NCBI RefSeq assembly: GCF_000276665.1
Contig: NW_004955425.1
Coordinates: 22,844,119 to 22,908,118, forward strand
Length of the DNA stretch: 64,000 bases
From: Chinchilla lanigera
Lineage: Eukaryota; Chordata; Mammalia; Rodentia; Chinchillidae
Direction of reading: 5' to 3'
Part shown: piece after piece, positions 50,103-61,189 of the stretch
Layout of the letters: each line of letters starts with the position of its first letter
Position numbering within the stretch: the stretch's first letter is position 1
Program-made: the position numbers and the translations under genes
Notes under the pieces: generated by a model
The model's database searches: none
What the model was told of the DNA's origin: nothing
The model's input: the letters and a program-made list of their open reading frames with translations, nothing else

Positions 50103-51139
50103 AAGTATTTTATTTAAGTGGAGATATATACTGAAAATTAGTTTCAGAAGCAAGTGACTCCATGAATTTTCACAACCTAAATACACCTATGAAATAAGTA
50201 CTTAGGTCAGCAAAAAAAGAAATTGCCAGTATACTCCAGAGGCCCTGTTCTTGTCACCTTCCATTTCATACTCTTCCCATCCCGAATGGAAACAGTGTCC
50301 TGACCTCAGTGACACCACCGCTTCCTTGCTTGTAGATCACTGAGCTCCTTGAGGTTTTGGGTAGTGGGTTTTGCTCTGCTTGTGGAATGTTACTAGATAG
50401 TGGAATCAGCAGTCTGTGTTCACCTGATTAACTCTGTTACAGATTGAGATGATTCAAAGCCGACTTTTAACCGTCATCTCTACCGCTAGAGTGCAGCTCT
50501 CCAACTTCTAAGACGAAATCAGAAGAGTTAGCAGGATTGTGCTTTTTGGTAGATTTGTAGTTTTTGTTTCTGTATTTTGGTTTATTAGCTGAAAACTCCA
50601 CTCAGCACGTCAGCTATCACCAATTCCTTTTATGTAATTAATTCATGCTTTTTGGAGGAAAACAGTTCCTGATGCCAGTCATATTTCTAGGCTTACACAT
50701 TCTGGTCTTGTCTATGTAATTTATCACTATTCTTTTAGCTTTCCAATGCCTTAAAACAGAGTGGTTTCATATTTTTCCCTAGCTTTTCTTGTTCCCACTG
50801 AAAGGATTGTTTCAAATTGCTTATTAAACTTTCCTGGAAATACAAGTGTATAATCCTGTATTGCCTGTTTTAAACCTAGAGTATGTGACCTCTTTCATAC
50901 TTTATAACTGGCATTGCTTGAAGTTGTTTCAATATGATGCATTGAGGTTCAGAATGAAGCAACTCTATAAGGGCCTCATAATAAACTTGTAAATCCTCAA
51001 ATATGAGGCAGACTTTCATCTAAGGGGTAATTTTAGGGGAAAACTTTCTTCATGTTTGGTATTACTTTTTGAAGTAATTTCTATTATATGGCTTCTAGAA
51101 AGTTTCTTAATAAAAGTCAGTGGTAACAACTACTATTTG

Positions 51140-51310
51140 ATTATTTAATTTGTACCAGATACTAAGTGCTTGCATAAGCTTCATTAAACTGATTCAATCT
51201 CTATAGGCTCCTTTATGATTTAGATGCTGCTTTTGTTTCTTTAACAGAAAGTAAATCAAGACAAGGCAAGGTAGAGTAATGTGCAGAGCTACAGAGCCAG
51301 CCCTGGTGTT
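51140..51310 (+). repeat. MIR SINE
   Basis: ccagatactaagtgcttgca, ctcctttatgatttagatgc, gaaagtaaatcaagacaagg and gagctacagagccag follow MIR order. Confidence 0.6.
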
Positions 51311-52774
51311 GAGCCAGTATGTCCTGGTATATACCTACCATCTGTTCTGTTTGGGGTAATGTATGTTCTGAGTGGTTGAAAAATTGAGAAAACATAGTCC
51401 ATAGTGGTACAAATTCAGATATATTATTGGGATTTGGTTCCTGTCCTTCATGGAAACATTATTCACTTCATTAGCCTCATAAAAGTATGATCCAATCGCT
51501 TATCAGTTATATTTTTTCCCATTTGATCCCAGCTTATGCAGTAGGTACATACATAGAGCTAATTAGCTGGGAAAGCCAGATCTAAAACCTATGTCATCAT
51601 GTTCTTGTGCCAATAGGGTCAAATGGAAATTTCTTGAGAAGTCTGATAAAACGTTTTTTGAGGGAATAGGTTCTTAGTGAATAATAGATATCAACCATTT
51701 TAGCTGTAAGCAACATGTTCTTCAGTTTTGTTGTCTCACAGTCTGATTGTGAAAATTTGAGACATGTTATTCAAATTATCCCTTTTATTTTAGGAAATTA
51801 TGATAATTTACATAATATTAAATCTGAATTTGCAGAAATTTTCTGAATAGCTATATAAGATCTTTCACTCTTGTGTGAGAAAGATAATAATGAAAGAAAA
51901 TTAGTCATTGAAATTTTTTACTAAAATCACTAACATAATCCTAAACATTTGTATGGTAAAATTGAGCTCTAATAAAATATATTAATTAACACTGACAGAG
52001 AAATAGAATGAGTAAGTGCTTATTAAAAGCAGCTTTTATGAACATGTGAGATTTTATTTGCTAGGTATAGTGCTGTGTTGACACAGTGTTTTTATCATAC
52101 ATTAATTTCAGGTAGAATTTGAACATTTGTTTGATTTAATGTTGCCTTTAAGATGTTAGGTATGTGGTTAGGTTATAATGATTGTGCAGCCTTTGCTTTT
52201 TACTGATACCGGTCATAGAACTACTTGGGCTTGGAGCTCCATTAAGGAACAGTTGAGTCTGGTTTGACATAAAAGTGTATCTAAACTACAGCCTTTTTAA
52301 ACGCTGTGGGAAAAGTAATTTATTTTGAATTGTGTATTCACAGGAAGATAGTATAACTTACAGTTTAATTTTGATGATGGTTATTATTCTAGTATCATTT
52401 TCCTTTTTAGATTATAAATTTTGTAAGTTTCTCTGTTTGGATAAATTCTTAAGATTTTTTTATTGTGGGTTTAAAATACACTTAAGAATTATTATTCTTT
52501 CTTGTAAGAGACCTGAAAATTACACTTGAAAAGTTTTTCCAGTGATTCTTGCAGCAACATTTAAGTAAAGATTGTGCATTATCTGTAATAATTTAGCAAG
52601 AGAAAAATACTTTATTAATGATACTAATCTAAACCATGGCAGATTATTCCCTTTATTCTATGACAGTGCATAAATACATACAAATTGCTTTTAAGTTATA
52701 ATTTTATTAAAGTTTTTTGGATGATAATTTAGGCTCACTTGCAGTCTTTTTTTTTCACTAGAGGTACTGGCTCT

Positions 52775-53514
52775 TTCCTTTTTAGTGTGGTAAAATACAC
52801 GTAAAGCTTACTGTCTGAACCCTTTTCAGTGGCATGGTTCAGTGGCGTTGAGTACATTCATACTGCTATGCAACCGTCACCACCTTGCATCTCCAGAGCT
52901 CTTTTCTTATCCGTACATGTTTGCAGTACATGTTTACATTGTTTGTGTGGTATTAGTACATGTAACTAACACATCTTTTAAAAAATTTTATTAGTACATG
53001 TATGTCGTATATAATGTTATTTTTTGTGGGAAGTTGGTACATGTACATAATGCATTCTTTTTTTTAAATCAGATTTTATTGTTACATTTTAGGTATACAT
53101 AATGATCACATTTATCACAGAGAATTCTTTCTTTATTTCCTGTTTCTTCCCCCCCCTCTCTACCCATCTCTTGGTGCCCACTTTTTTTGTATATGCTCAC
53201 AGTTCCTTGTGTGAAGTTTGTACCTATACATAACACATCCAGGTTCCTTTTTTCATCCGCTTTCCCACTCTTCCTCCATGTTCCCTCCATCTTTTGATCC
53301 CTTTCCCACTTGAGAAAGATCTCCTTACTTCCTATTAGCTGTCTTTTATTTTGCTCTTTATTTATTCTTTAAGTTTCTCATAGCAGAGAAACCATTTGAT
53401 ATTTAAGCTTGTGTGACTGGTGGATCTCACCTGACATGGACTCAAGGTACATCCATTTTCCTGTGAAGGACCTAAGTTATCTTTCCTTATGGCTTTGATA
53501 CCACTCCAGCAAGC

Positions 53515-53515
<1 letters not shown>
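52775..53515 (-). mobile_element. L1 relics, antisense (3' UTR and ORF2 end)
   Basis: 52775-52920 (tgtggtaaaatacacgtaaa, ctatgcaaccgtcaccacct) is an old L1 3' UTR motif. 52960-53400 has the pyrimidine-rich counterpart of this genome's L1 3' UTR (ggtacatgtacataatgcat, cttgagaaagatctccttac). 53400-53515 is the antisense ORF2 end (atggactcaaggtacatcca). It parallels 63420-64000. Confidence 0.6.

Positions 53516-53516
<1 letters not shown>

Positions 53517-53569
<53 letters not shown>
53517..53569. repeat. (TG)26 microsatellite followed by CG-containing tract
   Basis: Pure tg for 53 bases, then gcgggcacgtgcgtgcacgt with two CACGTG words (53577-53582 and 53587-53592). Confidence 0.95.
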
Positions 53570-53573
<4 letters not shown>

Positions 53574-53601
53574 GGGCACGTGCGTGCACGTGTGCGTGGT
53601 A

Positions 53602-54108
53602 TTACTTCATTACTGCCAGGTCAGGGTAGAAGTTCATATTCATCACTATGCTTCCACTGATATCTGAGGGGATCATGCTGCTTGTTACCACAGGGGAGTC
53701 TGGGATTTCTTGCTTCCCACTAAGTCCTTTTCTGATAGCCCTTTTACTGGAGCGATAGAAATTCCTCATTAGTGCACCGCATGTGTTCTCCTCCAGCACT
53801 GCAGTGGCGGTGGAGAGATGTCCTTGTTCCCACTCAGTGTGGTGCTGTATCTCCGGGTAGCCTCTGATACCATCACCATGGGCAGGGATAAGGTAACCTT
53901 GGTGGTGGTGGGCTTGGAAATCCAAGCTCCCTAGTTGTTCTCCACTGACACTGTGAGGATTCCTTGTTACCTCCCAGAAGGGATTCAAATCCTTGTCCCA
54001 CCCTAGCTTTTTATGAATCATTGTAGTCCAGTAAGGGTTGGTGTTTGGGATTCCCATCTCAGCCTTCACTGATGGGGCTGGGCTGGGGCTGCAGTGCTCT
54101 TCTCTCAT
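53602..54108 (-). other. Unexplained 168-codon open frame, unlikely gene
   Basis: Open frame beginning MREEHCSPSPAPSVKAEMGI and ending with FYPDLAVMK, next to the (TG)n tract and an antisense L1 end. I recognise no domain, signal peptide or membrane segment. It lies in a locally GC-balanced block (about 53600-54330) where stops are rarer by chance. A second small frame (54105-54299) touches its start in another phase. The block could be the 5' part of the neighbouring antisense L1 or an unrelated repeat. Confidence 0.2.
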
Positions 54109-54359
54109 GTTGGCTGCCTGCGAGAAGTTATTTCTAGGTTTTCTGTTGTGCTAGACTGTCCCTTTGTTAGTCCTTTGGTGAGAGAGTGCAGGCTGGGTAG
54201 GCAGGTAGGGTGGGGTAATCTGTGCTTATTGCCAGCTTCTGCAGCACTTGGGTGCATGAGATAAAAATAGAAAAGCCAGGGAATGCCCTGCTGTATCATT
54301 CAGTGGTCCTGAGGACCCTGTACAATTTTCCTTCTTCCTTTTGCTGTTCAGACTCTTAT

Positions 54360-54450
54360 GTTAGTTGTATTTATATATATAATTTGTATTTATTTACATA
54401 AATTGTATTTATTTATATAACATAACTCATGTTATGTTAGTTGTATTTCT
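54360..54450. repeat. AT-rich direct repeats
   Basis: The words ttgtatttattta and gttagttgtattt recur three times or more with tatata spacers, a degenerate local tandem. Confidence 0.7.
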
Positions 54451-54526
54451 GGTTGTACTTAGTGGGTGGAAATTGAAAAGCACATCTGCCCAATCTTCCC
54501 AGAATCAAAGAGTACAGTAGTCTCCC

Positions 54527-54870
54527 CTCAGCTATGATTTCATTTTTTGACATTTCAGTGACTCAAGGTTAACTGTATTCTAAAAACATGAAATGGAAAA
54601 TTCCAGAAATAATTCTTAAATTCTAAATTATGGACTATTCTATGTAATGTGATGAAGTCACTTACTCTGCTCTGTCCTGCCTGAGACCTGACTCATTTAC
54701 TTTGTTCAGTTATCCATGCTGTATCACAGTACCTCATTATTATCCCAGGGGGATGTGTTCGAGGGCCCTGTGCATGCCTGAAACTGCAGATAGCACTGAA
54801 ACACCGCCAGTACACATGTATGGTACAGTTTAGTTATAAATTAGGGTAATAAGAGATTAATAATAATAAT
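54527..54870. mobile_element. Tigger-like (pogo group) DNA transposon relic
   Basis: A first part (cctcagctatgatttcattt, aacatgaaatggaaaattcc and agaaataattcttaaa) and a second part (gggggatgtgttcgagggcc, tgcctgaaactgcagatagc and ttataaattagggtaataag) both match phrases of Tigger-type nonautonomous elements as I remember them. No transposase frame is visible, so it would be a short MITE-like relic. Confidence 0.6.
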
Positions 54871-56158
54871 AGGTTAACTGTATAGTTCTTGGCACTCAGC
54901 ATAAAATTACTTTTCTTTGCTTACTCGATTGAGAACTTTGGCCTTTTCACTTGATAGAAACCCTTTATGAATTCTCTTTGTCCTTTCTGAATTGCCAGCA
55001 TCATTACTCTTGTACTTTGGGGCAATGATAAAGTAAAATAAAGGTTACTTTGTAGGCAGTGTGAATATAGGCAGTGTGCAGTATTACGACAGTTGGTCTG
55101 GTAGCTGGGATGGCCTGTAGGTGACTGACCTGTGGGTGGTAGTGGATGTGCTGGACCTGGCCAGGTGGAGCTGGTTGGTGCATGGTTTCATTGTGCTACT
55201 AGGAATGACACACGGCTCAAAAGTTACAAGTTGTTTATTTCTGGAATTTTCTTTTAATATTTATGGGCCTCAGATGACCCTTGATAATTGAAGCTGCAAA
55301 AAGCAAGTAAGAGGAAAGAAGCTGCTCTATCTTTTAGATTTTTGCTATCAGAAACTACTTTTAGAGGAGTGTTCAGCCTGTGGCCCACCTTTTCTTTCCT
55401 CCTTTTTTTGAGTGAAGAGGAATTATCTCTGGCCACATATAAAATGTATGATATAGTTAATGTTTATAGGCATGAAACTTCCTTTATTTTTTCTTTGGTT
55501 ATAATACTTAAAAAAGAGGGAAGAAAAGGCAGGCTGCAGGTCTGATATGCCTGCCAGATTATGCACAGATATTACACTCTGTGTGTGCTTTTTGCTGGTG
55601 CGTTTTGGGCTAAATAAATGCCTATTGGCAAAAATAATAACAAATTCAGAAACAAAAAAGGAGAATCGATTCCTAGGGTCCTACGTCCCAAATGGAGGCT
55701 TTCCCTGGCAATTCAGGGACTGGCTTAATCACTAGGTTTTACCTGTCAAGCTTTATTGTAATTTCGTTTGTGTTACTATTCAAACTTAGGTCCATTTTCT
55801 CCTCTTTGATCTCGTCGTAGAGTGATTATAATTATGGAAATAGTTCTCAGGTTTCAGTTATTCTCATTGATCTTTTTAGAATCTACTTCCTTTGAACAGC
55901 TGTAGGTATTTCTGTAGGGATTTAATATTCACTGATTTGTTATGTAACATAGGAGAAGCATCTACAGCATGAAATGGTGATTACTGTGTTATAACATGAG
56001 AAAAGTCAGGGTCTACGTCCCTTGTAGGCTGTATAGTATTTTTAAATTGCCCCAAGAGTAAAATATTGCAAACATTTAAACCAACATTTTCTTTGACTAT
56101 AGTATTTGGGCTGCTAAAGATCTGAACTAATGTTGGTATTGGATTTTTTTCCTTGCAG

Positions 56159-56314
56159 GATGGTGGTCTAGAGCACAATGAAAAGAGTTTCTATGAATCT
56201 GATGATGAACAGAAGGAAAAGACAGACAGAAGGAAGAAGAACTACACCATGGATCCGGACCACAGACTTTTAATTAGAAACACAAAGCCTTTGCTTCAGA
56301 GCAGGAATGCTGCG
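56159..56314 (+). CDS. AP3B1: AP3B1 coding exon (probably exon 8), linker and trunk
   Basis: This 156-bp exon gives 52 codons from [20 protein letters not shown] to LLQSRNAA, about residues 263-314 of human beta-3A. The first 30 residues form a charged linker that is acidic (YESDDEQ) then basic (DRRKK). It differs from human at many positions but keeps the same length. From [20 protein letters not shown] onward the match is essentially exact. The charged segment is known in beta-3 adaptins as an insertion between trunk helices. The acceptor is ccttgcag at 56158 and the donor is gtatgt at 56315, both phase 0. The 3' end of a large antisense L1 begins within roughly 50-170 bp downstream. Confidence 0.95.
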
Positions 56315-59300
56315 GTATGTTAAAGCCTTTATGAGAAATAATTCCTAAATACATACATAATTTGTCCCTTCTTTCTTTTCTGTTTTCCCTCATCCTAGTT
56401 GCTCTTTACTTTTGAGCAGTTTCCTTTCTTTTCACAGTGTCTATCATACCTCCTAATTTTTATGCCCTCTTTCAAGTTCTTACACTAGTGAGACAATACA
56501 TTGCTTATGTATGCAGGTCTGATTTGTTTCACTTATGAGTATGTTCTCTAATTGTGACCATTTACCTGTAAAACCCTTGAGTTTATCTTTCTTTATAGCT
56601 GAGTAATATTCCATTTTATAAAAATACCACAACTTTTTTATCCATTTCTCAGTGCATGGACATTTGGGTTGCTTCCACAATTTAGCAATTAAAAATTGTG
56701 CTACTATAAGCATGGCTGCATATGTATCGCTGTGAAATGATATTTTCATTTCTTCTGGGAAAATACCCAGAAGGGGAATAGCCCGGTTGAATGGGACCTC
56801 TAGATCTAGTTTGCTGAGGAATCTCCAAACTGATTTCCACAGTGGTTTCACCAGTCTGCATTTCTACCAGCAGTGGAGAAGATTTCCTATTTCTCCACAG
56901 CCTCACCAGCATTTGTTATTGGTTGATTTCTTAATGATAGCCATTCTTACTGGGGTGAGATGAAATCACACTGTTTTAATTTGCATTTCTTGAATGAGTA
57001 ATGATAATGAACATCTCACGTATTTATTTGCCATTTGTATTTCTTTGAGAAGTATATATTCATCTCAGATGCCCATTTCTGGATTGGGTCTTTGAATGTG
57101 GGAGGGCTGAAGTTTTTTAATACTTCATATGTTCTAGATAAAGACGTTTGTCTGAGGGACAGTCAGCTAAAAATTTTTCCCAGTCTGTGTGTTTTCTTTT
57201 TACTCTGTTGGTGATTTCTTTAGATGTGCAGAAACTTTTCAGTAGAATGAGATCCCAGTTGTTGATTCTTTGAAGTATTTCCTTTGTGGTTTGGTTTTTG
57301 CTCATGAACTCTCTGCCTACCCATATGTCTTCAAGATTTTTACCTATTTGCCCTTCCAATAGCTTTAGTGTTTCTGTTTCGCTGTTTAGATCTGTGATCC
57401 ATTTTGACTTGAATTTGGTGCATGGTGATAGACTTGGGTCTATTTTCAGTCTTTGGCAAGTGACAAGCCAATTTTCCCAGCACTGTTTATTAAAGAAGCT
57501 ATGTTGGTTCCAGTGAGTTTGTTTGACCTCTGACAAAGATTAGGTGGCTGAGTGTGTTTGTGGTTGTGTCTGTTTCTTTCAGTCTGTTCCATTGATCCTC
57601 TGGTCTGTTTTTTAGCCAGTACCATGTTGATTTTATTACAGTAGCTTTGTACTATAATTTCAGGTCAGAGATTGTGATTTCACCTGACTTGTCTTTGTTG
57701 CCCAGGATTGTTTTTGCTATTCTGGGGCTTTTCTGGTTCCAGATGAATTTAAAAAAGGTTTTCTTGAGATCTGTGAGGTATGTTAATGATATTTTAAAGG
57801 GAATTGCAATCAATCTGTACAACAATTTTGGTAGTATGGCCATTTTCACAATGTTGGTTCTTCCTATCCATGAGCAAGGAGTATTTTTCCATTTAGTGAA
57901 ATCTTCTTCAATCTCTTTTTTCATAGTACTGTAGTTTTCATTGAGTAGATCCTTTACTTCTCTTTTTAGATTGATTCCTAAGTATTTTAATTTCTTGGAT
58001 GCTATTGTGAAAGGTGTAGTTTCCTTAATTTTTCTGTCAGTCTGTTTATTGTTTGTGTATAGGAATGCTATTGATTTTTGGGTGTTGACTTTCTATCCAG
58101 CTACACTGCTGAATTTGTTGATTAATTCAGGGAGTCTTCTTGTGGAGTTTTTGGGGTCTTCCATGGAAAGTGTCATGCCATCTTCAAATAGTGATAATTT
58201 TACTTCTTCCCTTCCTGTCCTTACTCCTTTTATTTCTGTCATATCTAATTGCTCTGGCTAATGCTTCCAGAAGTATGTTGAATAGGAATGGTGACAGTGG
58301 ACATCCTTATCTTGTTCTTGATTTTAAAGTAAAAGCTTTCAGTTTTTGTTCATTTAATATGGTGTTGGCTGTTGGTTTGTCATAAATGGCTTTGATCAGA
58401 TTGAGATAAATACCATCTATTTCTATTTTCTGTAGGGTTTTTTATCATGAATACGTGTTGGACATTGTCAGAAGCTTTTCCTGCATCTATTGAGATGACC
58501 ATGTGGTTTTTGTCTTTGGCTCTATTGATATTGTGTATAACATTTATTTATTTGTGAATATTAAACCATCCCTGCATTCCTGGAATGAATCCAACTTGAT
58601 CGTGGTGTATGATTTTCTTGATGATTTGCTGCATTCTATTTGCTAGTATTTTATTGAGTATCTTTGCATCTATGTTCATTAGGGAGATTGGTCTGTAGTT
58701 CTCTTTCTTGGTTAGGTCTTTCTCTGATTTTGGTATCAGTATAATACTTGCCTCCAGAAATGAGTTAGGGAGAATTGTTTCCTTTTCAATTTCATTGAAG
58801 AGTTTGAGGAGTGTTGATATTAAATCTTGTCTGAATTTCTTGTAAAATTCTGGTGTGAATTCATCAGGGCCTGGGCTTTTCTTTGTAAGTTTTTAATCAC
58901 ATCTTCAGTCTCCTTAATTGATACTGAGTTGTTCAGGATTTTTATATCTTCTTGATTCAGCTTTGGTAATTCGTACATATTTAGGAATCTGTCCATTTCT
59001 TCTGAGTTTTCTAGCATATGGGAGTAAAGATTTTCAAAATGGGTATTAATGATCTTTTGAATTTCTATAGGATCTGTAATGATTTCATCCTTTTCATTCC
59101 TTATTGCATGAATAGTTTTTTCCTTTCTGTTTTTGATAATGTTGGCTAAAGGAGCTTTAGGCTGTTTATTTGTTCTCTTTCTGTTTTCCTTATGTGTGAG
59201 TTCAGTGCTATAAATTTCCCTCTGAGGACTGCTGTCACTGAATATGTCCACAGATTCTGGTTAGTTGTATTAACATTTTTGTTTGTTTGTAGGTATTCAT

Positions 59301-61189
59301 TAATGTCTTCTTTAATTTCTGATGTGACGTACTGGTTGCTCAGGAGGTTGTGGTTTAATTTCCAAGTGTTTCTTGAGTTTTTGGAGTTCCTTTTGTCATT
59401 AATTTCCAATTTCATTGCACTGTGGTTAGATACTATGTATGGGATAATTTCAGTTCTTTTGCACTTAGGCAGGTATGCTCTATGGGCTAGAATGTGGTCT
59501 GTTTTAGAGAAAGTCCCATGTGCAGCTGAGAAAAGGTATACTCGGACGTGGAGTGGAACACTCTGTATACATCTACTATGTCCATTTGTTTGCAGATTTG
59601 GTTCAGATCTATTATTCCTTTGCCAATTTTTTGTCTAGTTGACCTATCTGTTTATGTCGAAAGGGTGTTGAGGTCCCCTAGTTCAATAGTGTCATTAATT
59701 ATTTGGGTTTTCATGTCTGTTAAGATTTGTCTTATATAGTTTGGTGCTCCAATATTTGGTGCATACATGTTTATGAGTGTTATTTCTTCCTCTTGCAGTT
59801 TTCCCCTAACAAGTATGTAGTGACCTTCTCTATCTCTTTTGATCTTGGTTTGAAGTTTACATTGTCTGCAAACATAATAGCTACATCTGTTTTTTTTTCT
59901 GGGTTCGTTTTGCATGGAAAATTGTTTCCCATCCTTCTTTTGGTCTGTGGATTTCCTTTTGAGTAAAATGTGTTTCCTGTATATAGCATATCATTGAATT
60001 TTGTTTCTTAATCCACTCTGCCAGCCTGTTTCTTTGGTGAATTGATGCCATTTACATTTATGGTTATAACTGATACGTGGTGGCTTGTTATTGTCATGTT
60101 ATTTACTTGCTTTTGGTTTCCTACTTTTTCTCCCATTTAATTGCTTGCTCTGCTTGAGGGTTTCTTTCTATTGTTGTTCTTGAAATTGTGGCCATTTTTT
60201 CAACTGTCTAGAATATCTTTTAGTACTCTTTGTAAGGATGGTTTGGCACTGATGAAGTTCTTCAGTTGTTCTATGTCATGGAAATATTTTATTTCTCCAT
60301 TAAATTTGAAGGATGGTTTGGCAGGATACATCAGTATTGGTTGGAAGCTGTTTTGTCTCAGGACCTGTAATACTCTACTCCAAGCTCTTCTCAATTGGAT
60401 GGTTTGTGTTGAGAAGTCTGCTGTGATTCTGATGGGCTTTCCTTTATAGGTGATCTGTTTCTTTTCCCTAGCATCTTTTAATATTCTCTTCTTTTGCTGG
60501 AGATCTGAGATCTTGATTATTATGTTTGAGTGTAGTTAGTTTTATTTTGATTACGACTAGTTGGAGATCTGTTTTCATGTTTGCGTAATTTTTCTGCTAT
60601 TATTTCTGCAAACATTCTTTTTGTGTTTGTGTTTTCTCCTGTTTTTGTTGACCCCTATTAGTCTTACATTATTTCTCTTCGCCTTGTCTTGCCGTTGTTG
60701 AATTGATTTTTCCTGGTTCCTTGTTGATTTTAAGAGGTCCTTTCTTTCACAATCGCTAGCTGCCATGCTGTCTTCAAAATTTGAAATTCTATCTTTGGCT
60801 TTATTCAAGCAGTTTTGTCAGCTTTCAGTGGAAGTTTTGATTTCCTGGATATCTCTTTCGTGCATTCTAGTTCATTCCTATATTGTTCATTTAACATTTC
60901 CTTCAGTTTTGTATGCTTATTTATTTTTTTATATGTCTTCTTTAGATGTGTTGAGCAATTCTTTCATTATTGTTGTCATTTCATTTTTTTGCCTGAGAAA
61001 TTATTTCTGATCTATGGCATGATGGAGTTGTTTGTTTACTTCCATTGCAATCATTTCAGCAATTTCAGGAGTGTGTTTACCAAGTTCTCTTATGTTGATG
61101 TCTTCTGGCCTTGTTCTGAGTGGGGTGGAGTTCTGAGTGGGGTAGGGTTCTGAGATTGTGTTTTATACCTTCATCTTGTCATATTTGAT

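Larger units (their letters stand above)
33135..56158 (+). other. AP3B1 intron, 23.0 kb
   Basis: Apart from an ID remnant, a pentamer microsatellite and a B1-like SINE at 34.26-34.54 kb and a MIR relic near 36.7 kb, the span 33135-38310 looks repeat-free. Repeats are dense from 38.3 to 47.6 kb. I see nothing nameable in 41170-41460, 41590-42050, 43090-43740, 45065-45790, 45830-46660, 46910-47160, 47600-49680, 50105-51140, 51310-52770 and 54880-56158. The span 46250-46600 is somewhat richer in CpG than its surroundings. Confidence 0.7.

Noticed and set aside
53517..53569. Regular repeat resembling an array
   Set aside because: A simple TG microsatellite without spacers, so not a CRISPR array. 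The mammalian context also excludes it.
57647..60966. Many + strand frames of 60-148 codons
   Set aside because: Shadows of the antisense L1 ORF2 and ORF1. The minus strand gives recognisable L1 proteins.
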